Numbered from the stretch's first letter, positions 39,067 through 48,865 are shown. The stretch is DNA of 60,754 bases from Helicobacter equorum (GCF_900198655.1 NZ_FZPO01000010.1:1-60754); one strand, 5' to 3'. Notes: generated from the sequence alone by a model not told the origin. Numbers and translations: made by a program.

Positions 39067-40287
39067 TTAGCGCCTAATGCTATGTGTGGTGTTAGGTTTA
39101 TGCGATGGTGTTTGCGGAAGGATTTGATAATATGCCACTGCCTTACCTAAATACTCTATGGCTATATCATAATGCTTAGAATCTGTTGTGTGTTGCAGGA
39201 GTTTGGGCGAATCATTGCTGATACCATAAAAACGCAATTGTAATTCTAGGCGTTTGTCTGGAGTTGTAATTGCATGAATTCCCATAGAATGTAGCTTATG
39301 TGCCAAATCCTTGCCATAATAATATGATTTTGCAAAATGTGTTTTTACATCAAGGAAATATACAAGCTTGTTAGCATATAACACACCTGTTTGCAAACAT
39401 GCAAGAACGATGATACCAACCAATCGCACGACATATGGTTTGCGAAATTGTGGCAAACGCACTCGTATATCGCTTACAAATCGTTTTATAAGTACTGGCA
39501 AAGCTACAACACTCATAGGAATAAGAGTAGCTATATCCACTTTTTGTCGCAAAGAAAGTATAAGCACAAACACAATTGCACTCAAACTCACATAGCTCAT
39601 AAAATCATCATAACGTTTGATAGAATAAATGAGTGAATATATATAATACACAAGTAATAATGGCGAAAACAAAAAGATAAGCCCACCCAATGTATCCAAA
39701 AAATAACTCTGTGGATGCCCACTCACATCAATACCAAAGAGATTCATATTAATCGCAAAGCACGCAAGCGCAAATATCATATAATATGTGTGTCTTTGGC
39801 GTAACGCATAAAAAAACATTCCCAAAAACAACACGCTACATCCAGCATCTAAAAATACACCTATGGTTGGAAGAATATATGCATTGCGTTTGAATCTAAG
39901 TTGCCAATACACACAAACAAGCGCGATACTCATAATAATAGTAGCCTTAGAAATAAGCACAGAGCTAAAAACCACCCCCGGCAATATCATAAAGGTAAAA
40001 ACACATAACAGCACATCAACAGGTTTTTTGAGATAGATTCGAGAAATTGCATAAAGCAGACAAACATTACATGTATGCAAGATTAAAAATGGTGCGCGCA
40101 GTGCAAAATCATTATGCCCAAAATACTCATAAGAAAATCTCACGAGAGAAAACAGCCACCCTCTATCATAAAAAAATCCAAAGGCTTCTGTGTGATGAAT
40201 ACTCATCTCATTAATATTAAATAGCAAACTCGCAATGTGTGCGACAAGAAGAATAACAAAGAGAAATGTTGTGCGTAGAGTTTGCAT
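39067..40287 (-). CDS. Polytopic membrane protein, GT39/ArnT-like (GT-C) N-terminus
   Basis: A 406-residue membrane protein with about 8-10 hydrophobic helices and a soluble C-terminal part (about 320-406). The N-terminal loop HHTEAFGFFYDRGWLF and YFGHNDFALRAPFLILHTCNV resemble the periplasmic loop of PMT/ArnT-type transferases. The usual Asp/Glu pair is not clear. It leads the operon with the pseudopilin-like and GT4-like genes, so a role in surface glycan or protein modification is possible. Confidence 0.6.
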   Translation of the reverse strand: MQTLRTTFLFVILLVAHIASLLFNINEMSIHHTEAFGFFYDRGWLFSLVRFSYEYFGHNDFALRAPFLILHTCNVCLLYAISRIYLKKPVDVLLCVFTFMILPGVVFSSVLISKATIIMSIALVCVYWQLRFKRNAYILPTIGVFLDAGCSVLFLGMFFYALRQRHTYYMIFALACFAINMNLFGIDVSGHPQSYFLDTLGGLIFLFSPLLLVYYIYSLIYSIKRYDDFMSYVSLSAIVFVLILSLRQKVDIATLIPMSVVALPVLIKRFVSDIRVRLPQFRKPYVVRLVGIIVLACLQTGVLYANKLVYFLDVKTHFAKSYYYGKDLAHKLHSMGIHAITTPDKRLELQLRFYGISNDSPKLLQHTTDSKHYDIAIEYLGKAVAYYQILPQTPSHKPNTTHSIRR

Positions 40288-40358
40288 AGCAACCTTTGTG
40301 GTATTTAGTGTTTTAGGATTGATTATAACATATTAGAAATATATACACATAACCACCA

Positions 40359-41624
40359 TCATATATCCGAAAAATCCTTTGTAGGCAAGGCTTTTGTTGT
40401 TTTGGCGCCAAGTTTTTTTAGGGATTCAAACCTTGAGGCGAGACTGCCTCTGCCACTTATAAGCTTAGAATCTATCTCATCACTTTGCTTTCCTAAACGC
40501 TCAATGAGTTTTTTTAGATTCATAAAATCCTCTGTAACTCCTACAAATTTATCATAAAACTTGCCTATCTCTTCAAAAGCGCTCCGCACTTTTTCATCGC
40601 TTTGGATATGTACCCAACTTACTTCAATGGTTTTTAACGCCATAAAAAGCGTATGAGGCGTCGTAAGATACACCTTTTTTGTATATGCGTATTGATAGAT
40701 TCCATTATCCACACTTAGTGCAAGATCAAGGATATTTTGATAAGGAATAAATAACAACACAAATTCATATGTATGGGATTGAAAATTTGCGTAAGGCTTT
40801 TTGGCTAATTCATCAATACGATTTTTGAGATTGCGTGCAATTTCTTGGCACACACTCATATCAACAGATTGAAAGCTAAAGTCATTTGGTAGCGGAAACT
40901 TAGAATCTATAATAATGCTTTTTTGCTTATCCAAATACACCACTGCATCCGGACGATACCCACTGCCTTCAAGACTAAAATGCTCTTGAAGTTTGTATTG
41001 CTCTCCCTCAATTAATCCGCTATGCTCCAAAACATTTTTTAGCTGAATCTCGGCAAAGTTGCCACGGATTTTCTTATCACCCTTTAGAATCTGTGCAAGT
41101 TTATCTGCATTTTGTCCTATATCTTGAGTATATGCAAACATATTTTTGATATTAGTTTCTAACTTGGTTTCATTAGCTATCAAGTGTTCTTTATATTCAC
41201 GCATGTTCTCACGCACAGGAGCAAACACAGATTCTAAAATCTTTTTAGAATCTTCCATAAGATAGAGTTTGTTTTGTTGGAGCATACTTTGAGATTGAAT
41301 CTGCAATGATTGAGCAAATTCCTTCTTAAGCGTAGCAAGGTTTTGGGCATATGTTTGCTCAAGGGTTTGTAAAAGCGTCGCATTAGAATCCATATACGCC
41401 TGTAACCTAGCATTTTCTTGTAATAGTTTTGTGTATTGTTCGCTAGATTCTCGAATTTGGGTTTGTAGTATCTGTTCATTATGTGTGAGTGTTTCATTAT
41501 GTGTAAGCAATGTCTGCAAGTCCTTACGCAATGTAGTGTTTTGGAATTTACTTCGCATAAGTATGGCAAAAAGGATAATAACACACACTAGCAACAATCC
41601 GGCACAGACATATATTATTTGCAT
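40359..41624 (-). CDS. rmuC: DNA recombination protein RmuC
   Basis: A 421-residue protein with an N-terminal membrane helix (about 2-22) and a long coiled coil (30-150). The RmuC nuclease-like core reads GNFAEIQLKNVLEHSGL, YRPDAVVYLDKQKSIIIDSKFPL and YEFVLLFIPYQNILDLAL. The DSK segment is the PD-(D/E)xK-like site. RmuC limits inversions and supports genome stability in E. coli. Confidence 0.92.
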   Translation of the reverse strand: MQIIYVCAGLLLVCVIILFAILMRSKFQNTTLRKDLQTLLTHNETLTHNEQILQTQIRESSEQYTKLLQENARLQAYMDSNATLLQTLEQTYAQNLATLKKEFAQSLQIQSQSMLQQNKLYLMEDSKKILESVFAPVRENMREYKEHLIANETKLETNIKNMFAYTQDIGQNADKLAQILKGDKKIRGNFAEIQLKNVLEHSGLIEGEQYKLQEHFSLEGSGYRPDAVVYLDKQKSIIIDSKFPLPNDFSFQSVDMSVCQEIARNLKNRIDELAKKPYANFQSHTYEFVLLFIPYQNILDLALSVDNGIYQYAYTKKVYLTTPHTLFMALKTIEVSWVHIQSDEKVRSAFEEIGKFYDKFVGVTEDFMNLKKLIERLGKQSDEIDSKLISGRGSLASRFESLKKLGAKTTKALPTKDFSDI

Positions 41625-41636
41625 ATCTTGTCCTTT

Positions 41637-41813
41637 TTAAGAAAGGGTGTCTTCTTGCGTAAAAGCCAAGATTTTTTCGTGCAACACACAACCAGTCTCA
41701 AAATCCAATGTGCAAAATTTATAAATGTATGTCCGAACTTCATCTAGATTTTGTGCCACCCCCTGTGATACATAGACATACAAGATTGCTAAAAAGTGTG
41801 CAATAAATCGCAT
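41637..41813 (-). CDS. Small exported protein of unknown function
   Basis: A 58-residue frame 12 bases upstream of rmuC. MRFIAHFLAILYVYVSQGVAQN is a good signal-peptide shape (about first 19 residues), and the mature part contains two Cys (KFCTLDF, GCVLHE). ATG 41813 has GGGG about 8 bases upstream; TTG 41825 is the alternative. No family recognised. Position and codon use favour a real gene, but the shortness leaves doubt. Confidence 0.5.
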   Translation of the reverse strand: MRFIAHFLAILYVYVSQGVAQNLDEVRTYIYKFCTLDFETGCVLHEKILAFTQEDTLS

Positions 41814-41891
41814 AAAGTACCCCAAAATTTTTATCTGCCATTATACTTAAAATTTTGTATAATGACTGCGCTAGAGTTGTTAGGAGGAGTG

Positions 41892-44150
41892 ATGAGGATT
41901 TGGCTCAAATATTGTAATATCATATTGTGTGTCATCGCTACAATATTTGGAGTGTTTGTATTCCCACACAACAAAATCACTCAAGAAGTGCTTGATTTAT
42001 TTCCAAACAATGCACAACGAGAAATTATTGATGTGTATCGTGAATTCTCAAGTTCTCGCTATGTGCTTGTCGCAAGCAAAGGTTTTGATGAAAACTCAAA
42101 AAATACCCTTGAATACTTTTTGCAACGCGCACGCTCCCTGCCAAATGTTGCAACAACCTTTACGCACAACCAAACCCCACAAGCCTTGCAGAATTTTATC
42201 ACTACACACTATATCGCTTTTGCCTATCCCCGCACAAATCCACCACAAGTAGCATACACACCTGCTTATATCACAACCCATATCACACAAGGCGTGCAAA
42301 CTCTGCTACAAACTAAAAATGCACAAGATATAAACCACAAAGACACGTATCTTACAGATCCTGCCACACAAGAGGGCTTTTTTAATCCTTATGATCCCCT
42401 TGGTTTATTCTACCTGCCACCTCAAGAACAACAAACATTCATTGCCAAAGATTATGGGTTTTTGGGCATTGTAGAATTACACAGCATAGAATCTAACTCC
42501 ATACAACACACAATCACAGACTTTGAATCTCTTGCCAAAGACTTTCCTACAATACGATATTTCTCACAAAATTTTATGGATTCTATCAACCTATCCTTGA
42601 CACTCAAGGAAGTAGGATTTTTACTCACTTTTTCATCAATTGTATTTATTATGCTGTATTTTATCATTATTCGTATTCCTATGCTCACGCTTAGTAGCAT
42701 TGCGACTTTGGTTTTTGCCAATATCATGGCAATGTTTGTCGTGGCAAATGTCTATCCACAAGTAACAATTATGGCACTGACCTTTGGTATGGGGATTAGC
42801 AATATCGCCATTGATTATATGATGCACCACAATTTTTTTGGACTCTATGCCACCAAACACAGAACATTTAATTATCCAGTTTTTTATGGCTATCTAACAA
42901 CAATCATAGGTTTTGTAACTTGTCTTTTTATCCCCTTTCCTCTTTTGGCACAACTTTCGTTATATGCGATTGTTTCGCTAAGCATAAGCTATGGTATGTT
43001 TGCCTTTGTGTATCCACACATTGGGTTTAAAAATCCAAGATTTTTCCCTACATTAGCCAAATGGCGCATACTAAGAATTCCTGTGTTATGGTTTTTTGTG
43101 CTTTGTGTGATCCATGCAGGAATTATTGCAACACATTTACATACAGATTTTGATCTCTCCAAATTAGGATACTACAACAAAGATTTAGAAATAGAGCGAG
43201 ATTTTTTTGCCAATGCTTATAATCAAGATACAAGCCAAATTCTCCTCTATCACCAAAATACCCAAGGACTTATTACACTTGCTAATACCCTGCAAAACGC
43301 GCTAGATTCAAAAGACCATAGCACCATCATACCACTTAGCCTCTTTCCAGATACAAAACGCCTAAAAACACAAGAAGCCTTCTTGCAATCGCCTATTATA
43401 CAACAAGACATCGCTACGCTACAACGCGTGTTACCAAGCATACGCGCTAATATTTTGGCACATAGTAGCCCAGACACACACCAAACAATTTCTGCACTTT
43501 TTGATAATATGACAAAAGCGTATGACTTAGATAAACTTCAAGATCTGCATAGCCTCACACCAACAATGCTTGATGAGATGGGGTTTCGTATCATTACACA
43601 CAATGACTTATTATATTATCTTGCCAATATACACACCCAAAACTTAGCCTTTATCCAAGAATTTGCCAAAGACACACAAATCAACGATCTAGGCAACATA
43701 GAAACACAATCACTCCAAACCCTCCTTAGCCACATCACAGATTCTCTATATACACCTATGTTTGTCGTGCTAGGCATAGCATTGTGTGCCATGCTTATAA
43801 CAATCGCCATTAATGCAAAAGGGACATTTTTGGAATGTGCTATATTCGTGCTTTTCCCGCTATCAAGTGCGCTTTGTGTGATTTCGCTACATAATCCTCT
43901 TAATATTTTACATCTCTTTGGACTACTTATTCTTGTTGTTGTCAGTGTGGATTATGGAATCTATGCCACAAAAGAGGGGCTAAGCTTACGCACAATGCAC
44001 GCAATTTTTTTCTCTGCCATCACAACGGGCGTATCATTTGGAATCTTAATGCTTGGTAATACTAAAGCAATCGTATCCTTTGGTGAAGTGTTTTTTGTAG
44101 GCATGATGTGTATTTTGGCACTACTATTTTTACTCAAAAAGAAACCTTAG
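41892..44150 (+). CDS. MMPL/RND superfamily exporter
   Basis: A 752-residue membrane protein with RND layout. One helix (residues 5-24), a periplasmic domain with LDLFPNNAQREIIDVY, then a helix bundle (about 235-400; TFGMGISNIAIDYMMHHNFF). A second helix, a second periplasmic domain and a final bundle follow (VVVSVDYGIYATKEG). The GxxxxDY-type segments in TM4 and TM10 are MMPL/HpnN-like. No membrane-fusion or outer-membrane partner is adjacent. Lipid export is a family-level guess. ATG 41892 follows TAGGAGG; the frame from 41796 has no site. Confidence 0.8.
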   Translation: MRIWLKYCNIILCVIATIFGVFVFPHNKITQEVLDLFPNNAQREIIDVYREFSSSRYVLVASKGFDENSKNTLEYFLQRARSLPNVATTFTHNQTPQALQNFITTHYIAFAYPRTNPPQVAYTPAYITTHITQGVQTLLQTKNAQDINHKDTYLTDPATQEGFFNPYDPLGLFYLPPQEQQTFIAKDYGFLGIVELHSIESNSIQHTITDFESLAKDFPTIRYFSQNFMDSINLSLTLKEVGFLLTFSSIVFIMLYFIIIRIPMLTLSSIATLVFANIMAMFVVANVYPQVTIMALTFGMGISNIAIDYMMHHNFFGLYATKHRTFNYPVFYGYLTTIIGFVTCLFIPFPLLAQLSLYAIVSLSISYGMFAFVYPHIGFKNPRFFPTLAKWRILRIPVLWFFVLCVIHAGIIATHLHTDFDLSKLGYYNKDLEIERDFFANAYNQDTSQILLYHQNTQGLITLANTLQNALDSKDHSTIIPLSLFPDTKRLKTQEAFLQSPIIQQDIATLQRVLPSIRANILAHSSPDTHQTISALFDNMTKAYDLDKLQDLHSLTPTMLDEMGFRIITHNDLLYYLANIHTQNLAFIQEFAKDTQINDLGNIETQSLQTLLSHITDSLYTPMFVVLGIALCAMLITIAINAKGTFLECAIFVLFPLSSALCVISLHNPLNILHLFGLLILVVVSVDYGIYATKEGLSLRTMHAIFFSAITTGVSFGILMLGNTKAIVSFGEVFFVGMMCILALLFLLKKKP

Positions 44151-44206
44151 TATAAGAATATCAGGGATTCTTTGTAAGATTTATGCTTAAACTTAGTGTT
44201 TTTTGC

Positions 44207-44212
44207 TACAAT
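44207..44212 (+). promoter_or_regulatory. Candidate -10 box for the argF-hemN operon
   Basis: TACAAT 44 bases before GTG 44256, in the gap after the MMPL gene. Confidence 0.4.
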
Positions 44213-44264
44213 CCATAGTTTATTTTCGATTTTTGTAGGAACTGGAGGGATTTAGGTGAGCAAG

Positions 44265-45248
44265 ATGAGGCATTTTTTGACACTTAGAGACTTGAGTAAA
44301 GATGAGATTCTAGAAATCGTTGATCTTGCACTACAAATCAAACAAGAATGGCAAAATCAAACACAGCCCTTGTATTTAAAACGCAAAACTTTGGGTATGG
44401 TCTTTGAAAAATCTTCTACACGCACGCGCGTGAGCTTTGAATCAGGTATTTATCAGCTTGGTGGTATGGGAATCTTTCTCTCCAACAAAGATATACAACT
44501 TGGGCGTGGCGAACCTATCAAAGACACAGCACGAGTTATAAGTTCTATGCTTGATATGGTGATGATGCGCACAGGCGATCACGCAAGAATAGAAGAATTT
44601 GCGCAATACTCTAGTGTGCCCGTTATTAATGGATTGAGTGATGATTATCATCCAGTGCAACTTATGGCAGACTATATGACAATGGTAGAGTGTGGAATCT
44701 CTATGCCACACACAAGTAACTTTTATCCACGCACCCAAACTCCACAAAAACCTATCGTAGCATACATAGGCGATGGTAATAATATGGCACATTCATGGCT
44801 TTGGTTGTGTGCAAAGCTTGGGTTTGAACTGCGCATAGCTTCACCAAAGGGCTATGAACCAAAAACCCATATCTTAAACCAAGCCCTGCAAGAAGCCAAA
44901 CATAGTGGGGCGCAAATTCTAGTGTGTGATAATGTGCAAGTTGCCGCTAGTGGGGCAAATGTCGTTACAACTGATACATGGGCATCTATGGGACAAGAAG
45001 ACCAAAAAAAGGAACGACAAGAAGCATTTAAGCAATATTGTGTCGATAGTGCTACAATGGCACTTGCCAACAAAGATGCGATCTTTTTACATTGCCTCCC
45101 AGCATATCGCGGACAAGAAGTAAGCGAGGAAGTACTTGAAGGCACACAAAGTAGAGTATTTTTGGAAGCACAAAACCGCCTCCACGCCCAAAAAGGCATT
45201 ATGGTATGGCTACAAAGGCAAATGCACGATGAAATTCACAAAAAATGA
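44265..45248 (+). CDS. argF: Ornithine carbamoyltransferase
   Basis: ArgF (327 aa) makes citrulline from ornithine and carbamoyl phosphate. Motifs: [12 protein letters not shown] (carbamoyl-phosphate site), [18 protein letters not shown] and [16 protein letters not shown] (ornithine site). ATG 44265 matches the usual MRHFLTLRD start; GTG 44256, three codons earlier, has GGAGG at better spacing and cannot be excluded. The 3' end overlaps the UPF0763 gene by 20 bases. The argF-UPF0763-hemN-FeS order equals that of C. jejuni Cj0994c-Cj0991c; H. pylori lacks argF. Confidence 0.95.
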   Translation: MRHFLTLRDLSKDEILEIVDLALQIKQEWQNQTQPLYLKRKTLGMVFEKSSTRTRVSFESGIYQLGGMGIFLSNKDIQLGRGEPIKDTARVISSMLDMVMMRTGDHARIEEFAQYSSVPVINGLSDDYHPVQLMADYMTMVECGISMPHTSNFYPRTQTPQKPIVAYIGDGNNMAHSWLWLCAKLGFELRIASPKGYEPKTHILNQALQEAKHSGAQILVCDNVQVAASGANVVTTDTWASMGQEDQKKERQEAFKQYCVDSATMALANKDAIFLHCLPAYRGQEVSEEVLEGTQSRVFLEAQNRLHAQKGIMVWLQRQMHDEIHKK

Positions 45249-45693
45249 ACTTTTACTTCAAGAAGATGTGCACCGACAATTTGGCATAGGGTATCTAAGC
45301 AAAATCGATGATAAAAGCGCATTACTCAAACTCCAAGAAGGAAACCTTAATAACACGAAAGATATTTGGTTTTTACAAGATAATGAAAATCACGAATTTG
45401 TCCTAATGCCTCAAAGTATGTTAAATACATTACTAAAGCGTATCAAAATGATTCAAGAAGAAAAGCTTTTTATGAAATTAGAGCGTGAAATTGCTACACA
45501 AATGCCTATTGATTTTGATGATGCAATGAGTGTGGCACAAATGTATGTAGAATCTCATCGCCAAAGCGATGGTTCACTCCCTGCGCTCAATGTCACTTCT
45601 GTGGTGCGTGATATAAAAAAACAACACCCAAATTTATTTTTTAACCTTGATGACTATATACTCAAACAAAAACAAGGTATGAGCAATGATTGA
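45229..45693 (+). CDS. UPF0763/DUF2603 family protein
   Basis: A 154-residue soluble protein of unknown function, found next to hemN in Helicobacter and Campylobacter (HP0664, Cj0993c as I recall). Recognisable stretches are [19 protein letters not shown] and [24 protein letters not shown] 45229 follows AAAGG; the longer frame from 45136 is inside argF. The stop overlaps hemN by 8 bases. Confidence 0.8.
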   Translation: MKFTKNELLLQEDVHRQFGIGYLSKIDDKSALLKLQEGNLNNTKDIWFLQDNENHEFVLMPQSMLNTLLKRIKMIQEEKLFMKLEREIATQMPIDFDDAMSVAQMYVESHRQSDGSLPALNVTSVVRDIKKQHPNLFFNLDDYILKQKQGMSND

Positions 45694-47059
45694 TTTTGAA
45701 AAGTTTGCCGCGCACTCCAAACCCGGTCCTAGATACACAAGTTATCCCACTGCTGTGGAATTCCATAATAATTTTTCTTCCAAGGAATATATAGAAAATC
45801 TCCAACGTAGTGATGAAAAATACGCGCACATACCGCTTTCTATATATGTGCATTTGCCATTTTGTCAATCTGCATGTTATTTTTGCGGTTGCAATGTCGT
45901 CTATACAAGCAAAGAGGATAAAAAAACACGCTATATAGAATATTTTAAAAAAGAACTTACTCTCTTGGCAGATAAAACAAACACAAAAAGAGAAGTGGTG
46001 CAATTCCATTTTGGCGGTGGGACACCGACGTTTTTCAATGCCACTGAACTCCAAGAGGTGATAGAATCTATACGTGCGATATTTCCTAATTTTTCTTCAA
46101 ATGCTGAAATAAGTTGCGAAATCGATCCAAGACATTTCACTCAAGATCAAATGCAAGTGTTACACAATGGTGGTTTTAATCGCCTAAGTTTTGGTGTACA
46201 AGACTTTAACCCAAAAGTCCAAGAAGCCGTGCATAGACACCAAAGTCCAGAAATTGTGCAAAAAGCCGTGGAGTTAGCACGAAAGTTTGGGATAGATTCT
46301 ATTAACTTTGACCTCATCTACGGGTTGCCATTTCAGAATCTTGAAAGCTTTAAACAAACGCTTGATGCCGTCTTAGAACTTTCTCCAGAACGCCTAGCAA
46401 TCTTTAACTACGCACATGTCCCATGGATGAAAAAAACAATGCGCAAAATTGATGAAAGCACACTGCCATCACCGCAAGAAAAGCTTCAGATTCTCAAACA
46501 AAGCATTGAGGTGCTAGGATCAGCAGGTTATGAAATGATCGGTATGGATCATTTTGCTAAAAAAACCGATGAACTATATCGCGCCAAAATACAAAAGCAA
46601 TTACGAAGAAATTTCCAAGGCTACACGACCAAAGGGTTTTCGCAAACCATAGGTATTGGATTGACAAGCATTAGTGAAGGCGTGGAATACTACGCCCAAA
46701 ACTACAAAGATATGGCAATGTATGAAAAGGCAATTGATAATGGAATCTTGCCAACAGAGCGAGGGATAAGACTCACGCAAGAAGATAAATTGCGCAAAAG
46801 TGTCATTATGGAACTTATGAATACTCTTAGTCTTGATTTCTCACACGCACAACAAGAATTTGGCATAAATTTTACCGATCATTTTGCGCGTGAATTAGCG
46901 CTTTTAGCCCCATACCAAGAAGCTGGATTGATTGAGGTTGGCAACAATGCGATCACAACTACACAAACTGGCGGAATGCTTATCCGTAATATCGCAATGT
47001 GCTTTGATGCATATCTACAAGATGCAACCCAACAAAAACGCTTTAGCAAAACAATCTAA
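45686..47059 (+). CDS. hemN: Oxygen-independent coproporphyrinogen III oxidase HemN
   Basis: Radical SAM enzyme (457 aa) that decarboxylates coproporphyrinogen III in anaerobic heme synthesis. Cluster: Cys60-x3-Cys64-x2-Cys67-x-Cys69 (CQSACYFCGC), the HemN pattern. Other family words are GPRYTSYPTA, FHFGGGTPTF, EIDPRHFT and GMDHFAKKTDEL. Near-full length compared with E. coli HemN (457 aa). Confidence 0.96.
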   Translation: MIDFEKFAAHSKPGPRYTSYPTAVEFHNNFSSKEYIENLQRSDEKYAHIPLSIYVHLPFCQSACYFCGCNVVYTSKEDKKTRYIEYFKKELTLLADKTNTKREVVQFHFGGGTPTFFNATELQEVIESIRAIFPNFSSNAEISCEIDPRHFTQDQMQVLHNGGFNRLSFGVQDFNPKVQEAVHRHQSPEIVQKAVELARKFGIDSINFDLIYGLPFQNLESFKQTLDAVLELSPERLAIFNYAHVPWMKKTMRKIDESTLPSPQEKLQILKQSIEVLGSAGYEMIGMDHFAKKTDELYRAKIQKQLRRNFQGYTTKGFSQTIGIGLTSISEGVEYYAQNYKDMAMYEKAIDNGILPTERGIRLTQEDKLRKSVIMELMNTLSLDFSHAQQEFGINFTDHFARELALLAPYQEAGLIEVGNNAITTTQTGGMLIRNIAMCFDAYLQDATQQKRFSKTI

Positions 47060-47068
47060 AGGATAGCC

Positions 47069-48352
47069 ATGTCGCCCTTTGATTTACAAAAAACCGCCCT
47101 TTCTTGCGTGAAATGCGGAAAATGTATTCCTGATTGCACCATTTATCAAGTTAATCGTGATGAGACCACATCACCTCGAGGCTTTTTGGATCTCCTTGGT
47201 GCCTACAAAGCTGGGCATTTACCCTTAGATTCTACAAGCAAAAAAATCTTTGAGACTTGCTTTTTATGCACTACTTGTGTAACAAACTGCCCCTCAAGTC
47301 TCCCTGTAGATACCGCCATAGAATCTGTGCGTATTGACATCGCACAAGAATTTGGCATAAGCTGGTATAAACGCTTATATTTTTTCTTACTGCGACACAG
47401 AAAAATAGCTGATCTTGTCTTTTCTTTTGTGGGATTCCTTGCACCATGCTTGTTTAAAGGAGATACGACCAAAATAAGACTCCCTATAAAACGCAGCGTG
47501 TTTCCGTTTGCTAAAAAATCCTTTTTACAAAAATATGGCACACCAATGCCAAATACCACACAACACCTGGAATCTAGCACTACCAAAAATCGTCGTGTGG
47601 CAATTTTTATCGGTTGCTTGGCAAATTATAATTATGTCAATGTTGGGGAAAGTTTATTAAAGATCTTAAAAGCCCTAGAGATAGAAGTCTTTGTCCCCAA
47701 ATTTCAAGAATGCTGTGGCGCACCAGCATTTTTTACCGGCGATATACGCACTGTTACTACGCTTATAAAACGCAACATTCAATATTTTGAAAGTTTTTGG
47801 GATGAAATCGAAGCGATGATAATCCCTGAAGCAACTTGTGCTGCGATGATTAAGGTGGACTGGAAACATGCACTAGAACTTGGTAGCGAAGAATCTACAT
47901 GGATAGAGCGTTTAGAACGCCTCTTGCCAAAAATATTTATGACTAGCGAATGGCTTAGTGCAAAGACAGATATTCTCACACGACTTGATGACACACGCCA
48001 AGAATATGCTATCACATACCACGATCCTTGCCATGCAAGAAAAGTGCTTGGTGTGTATAAGCAACCTCGCGCATTACTAGCCAAAAATTTCACTATCAAT
48101 GAAATGTCAGACTGCACACGCTGTTGTGGCTTTGGCGGAATTAGTATGCAAAGCTCTAATTACGCCCTTACACTCAAAGCAGGGATACCAAAAGCACAGA
48201 GTATCGACAAAAGCGGTGCACAGATTGTAAGCGCGGAATGTGGAGCATGCAGAATGCAACTCACAAATGCTCTAGATTCTATCAAATCACCTGTGCGTGT
48301 ATTTCATCCGCTAGAGCTTTTAGCCGATCAACTCCCATCTCAATCACACTAA
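47069..48352 (+). CDS. Fe-S oxidoreductase with two CCG domains (GlpC/GlcF-like)
   Basis: A 427-residue protein. N-terminal 4Fe-4S motifs are CVKCGKCIPDC (residues about 14-24) and CFLCTTCVTNC. Two CCG domains follow (ECCGAPAFF near 215; RCCGFGGISM near 352, with CGACRMQ after). The family serves in electron transfer for glycolate, lactate or glycerol-3-phosphate oxidation, or heterodisulfide-type reactions. No dehydrogenase gene is adjacent, so the donor is unknown. It starts 9 bases after hemN. Confidence 0.85.
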   Translation: MSPFDLQKTALSCVKCGKCIPDCTIYQVNRDETTSPRGFLDLLGAYKAGHLPLDSTSKKIFETCFLCTTCVTNCPSSLPVDTAIESVRIDIAQEFGISWYKRLYFFLLRHRKIADLVFSFVGFLAPCLFKGDTTKIRLPIKRSVFPFAKKSFLQKYGTPMPNTTQHLESSTTKNRRVAIFIGCLANYNYVNVGESLLKILKALEIEVFVPKFQECCGAPAFFTGDIRTVTTLIKRNIQYFESFWDEIEAMIIPEATCAAMIKVDWKHALELGSEESTWIERLERLLPKIFMTSEWLSAKTDILTRLDDTRQEYAITYHDPCHARKVLGVYKQPRALLAKNFTINEMSDCTRCCGFGGISMQSSNYALTLKAGIPKAQSIDKSGAQIVSAECGACRMQLTNALDSIKSPVRVFHPLELLADQLPSQSH

Positions 48353-48376
48353 GGCTTCTTTAAGAGATTTTGTCTA

Positions 48377-48689
48377 TTACCACTTCTCTTGAGCGGCAAT
48401 AATCTTACGAGTAATCTGTCGTATTTGTGGATCTTTGGTATAACTCAAAACAATTTTTAAAAATCTAACCGCACCTTGATGATGAGCAATCTATCACGGA
48501 GATGATCAATCTCTACACTCTTAGATTCTGATGGATTTTGAGCCATCATAGGCATAGCCTCTAGTATAGTTTGACACTTAGTTGCTGTTGATCCCCAGTA
48601 TCATGAGAGTGCATATGATGATGTGTATCGGCAAAAATCAAAGTCATAGTCAATATTCCAAAACCTAACATTAAACCAAACAATGCCAT
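48377..48689 (-). pseudogene. Decayed DUF305 family gene
   Basis: The content of the 437-base gap between the Fe-S gene and the tRNA. From ATG 48689 (minus) a signal peptide is readable (MALFGLMLGFGILTM), then a His-rich segment (DTHHHMHSHD), then a stop. The family core continues in other frames: EAMPMMAQNPSESK and then IAHHQGAVRFLKIV with DPQIRQITRKIIAAQEKW, ending at TAA 48377-48379. HHQGA and the AAQ-E-W end are DUF305 hallmarks. At least two single-base frameshifts are needed, one where ATGATT would be expected just before AHHQ. Intact relatives bind metals in the periplasm. Confidence 0.75.
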
Positions 48690-48765
48690 CAAAATCCTAT
48701 GGGTAAATGCCGTGACGTATGTATGAGGTAAATCTAAATTGATATATTTGTGTAGAATATTTTTG

Positions 48766-48771
48766 TATAAT
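48766..48771 (+). promoter_or_regulatory. -10 box of the tRNA gene
   Basis: TATAAT ending 18 bases before the mature tRNA 5' end, in AT-rich DNA. Confidence 0.55.
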
Positions 48772-48789
48772 TACATTTTTATCGTGCCT

Positions 48790-48865
48790 GACCCCTTCAT
48801 CTAGTGGCCAAGGATACCGCCCCTTCTAGGCGGTCACGCAAGTTCAAATCTTGCAGGGGTCGCCA
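48790..48865 (+). tRNA. tRNA-Glu (anticodon TTC by position) with an unusual anticodon loop
   Basis: A 76-base cloverleaf including encoded CCA. Acceptor arm 7 bp (GACCCCT with AGGGGTC), D arm ATCT/GGAT, anticodon stem CCGCC/GGCGG, T stem GCAAG/CTTGC with TTCAAAT loop. The anticodon loop reads CCTTCTA, so positions 34-36 are TTC (Glu). Position 33 is C instead of the near-universal T, and 37 is T instead of purine. D arm, acceptor and G73 are tRNA-Glu-like. The ppk2 stop codon begins at the next base on the other strand. Confidence 0.8.

Noticed and set aside
48790-48865. tRNA-Arg(TCT) or an amber-suppressor reading of the tRNA
   Set aside because: Shifting the loop to place T33 before TCT or CTA breaks the perfect CCGCC/GGCGG stem. 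TTC by position fits the folded arms and the Glu-like D arm.
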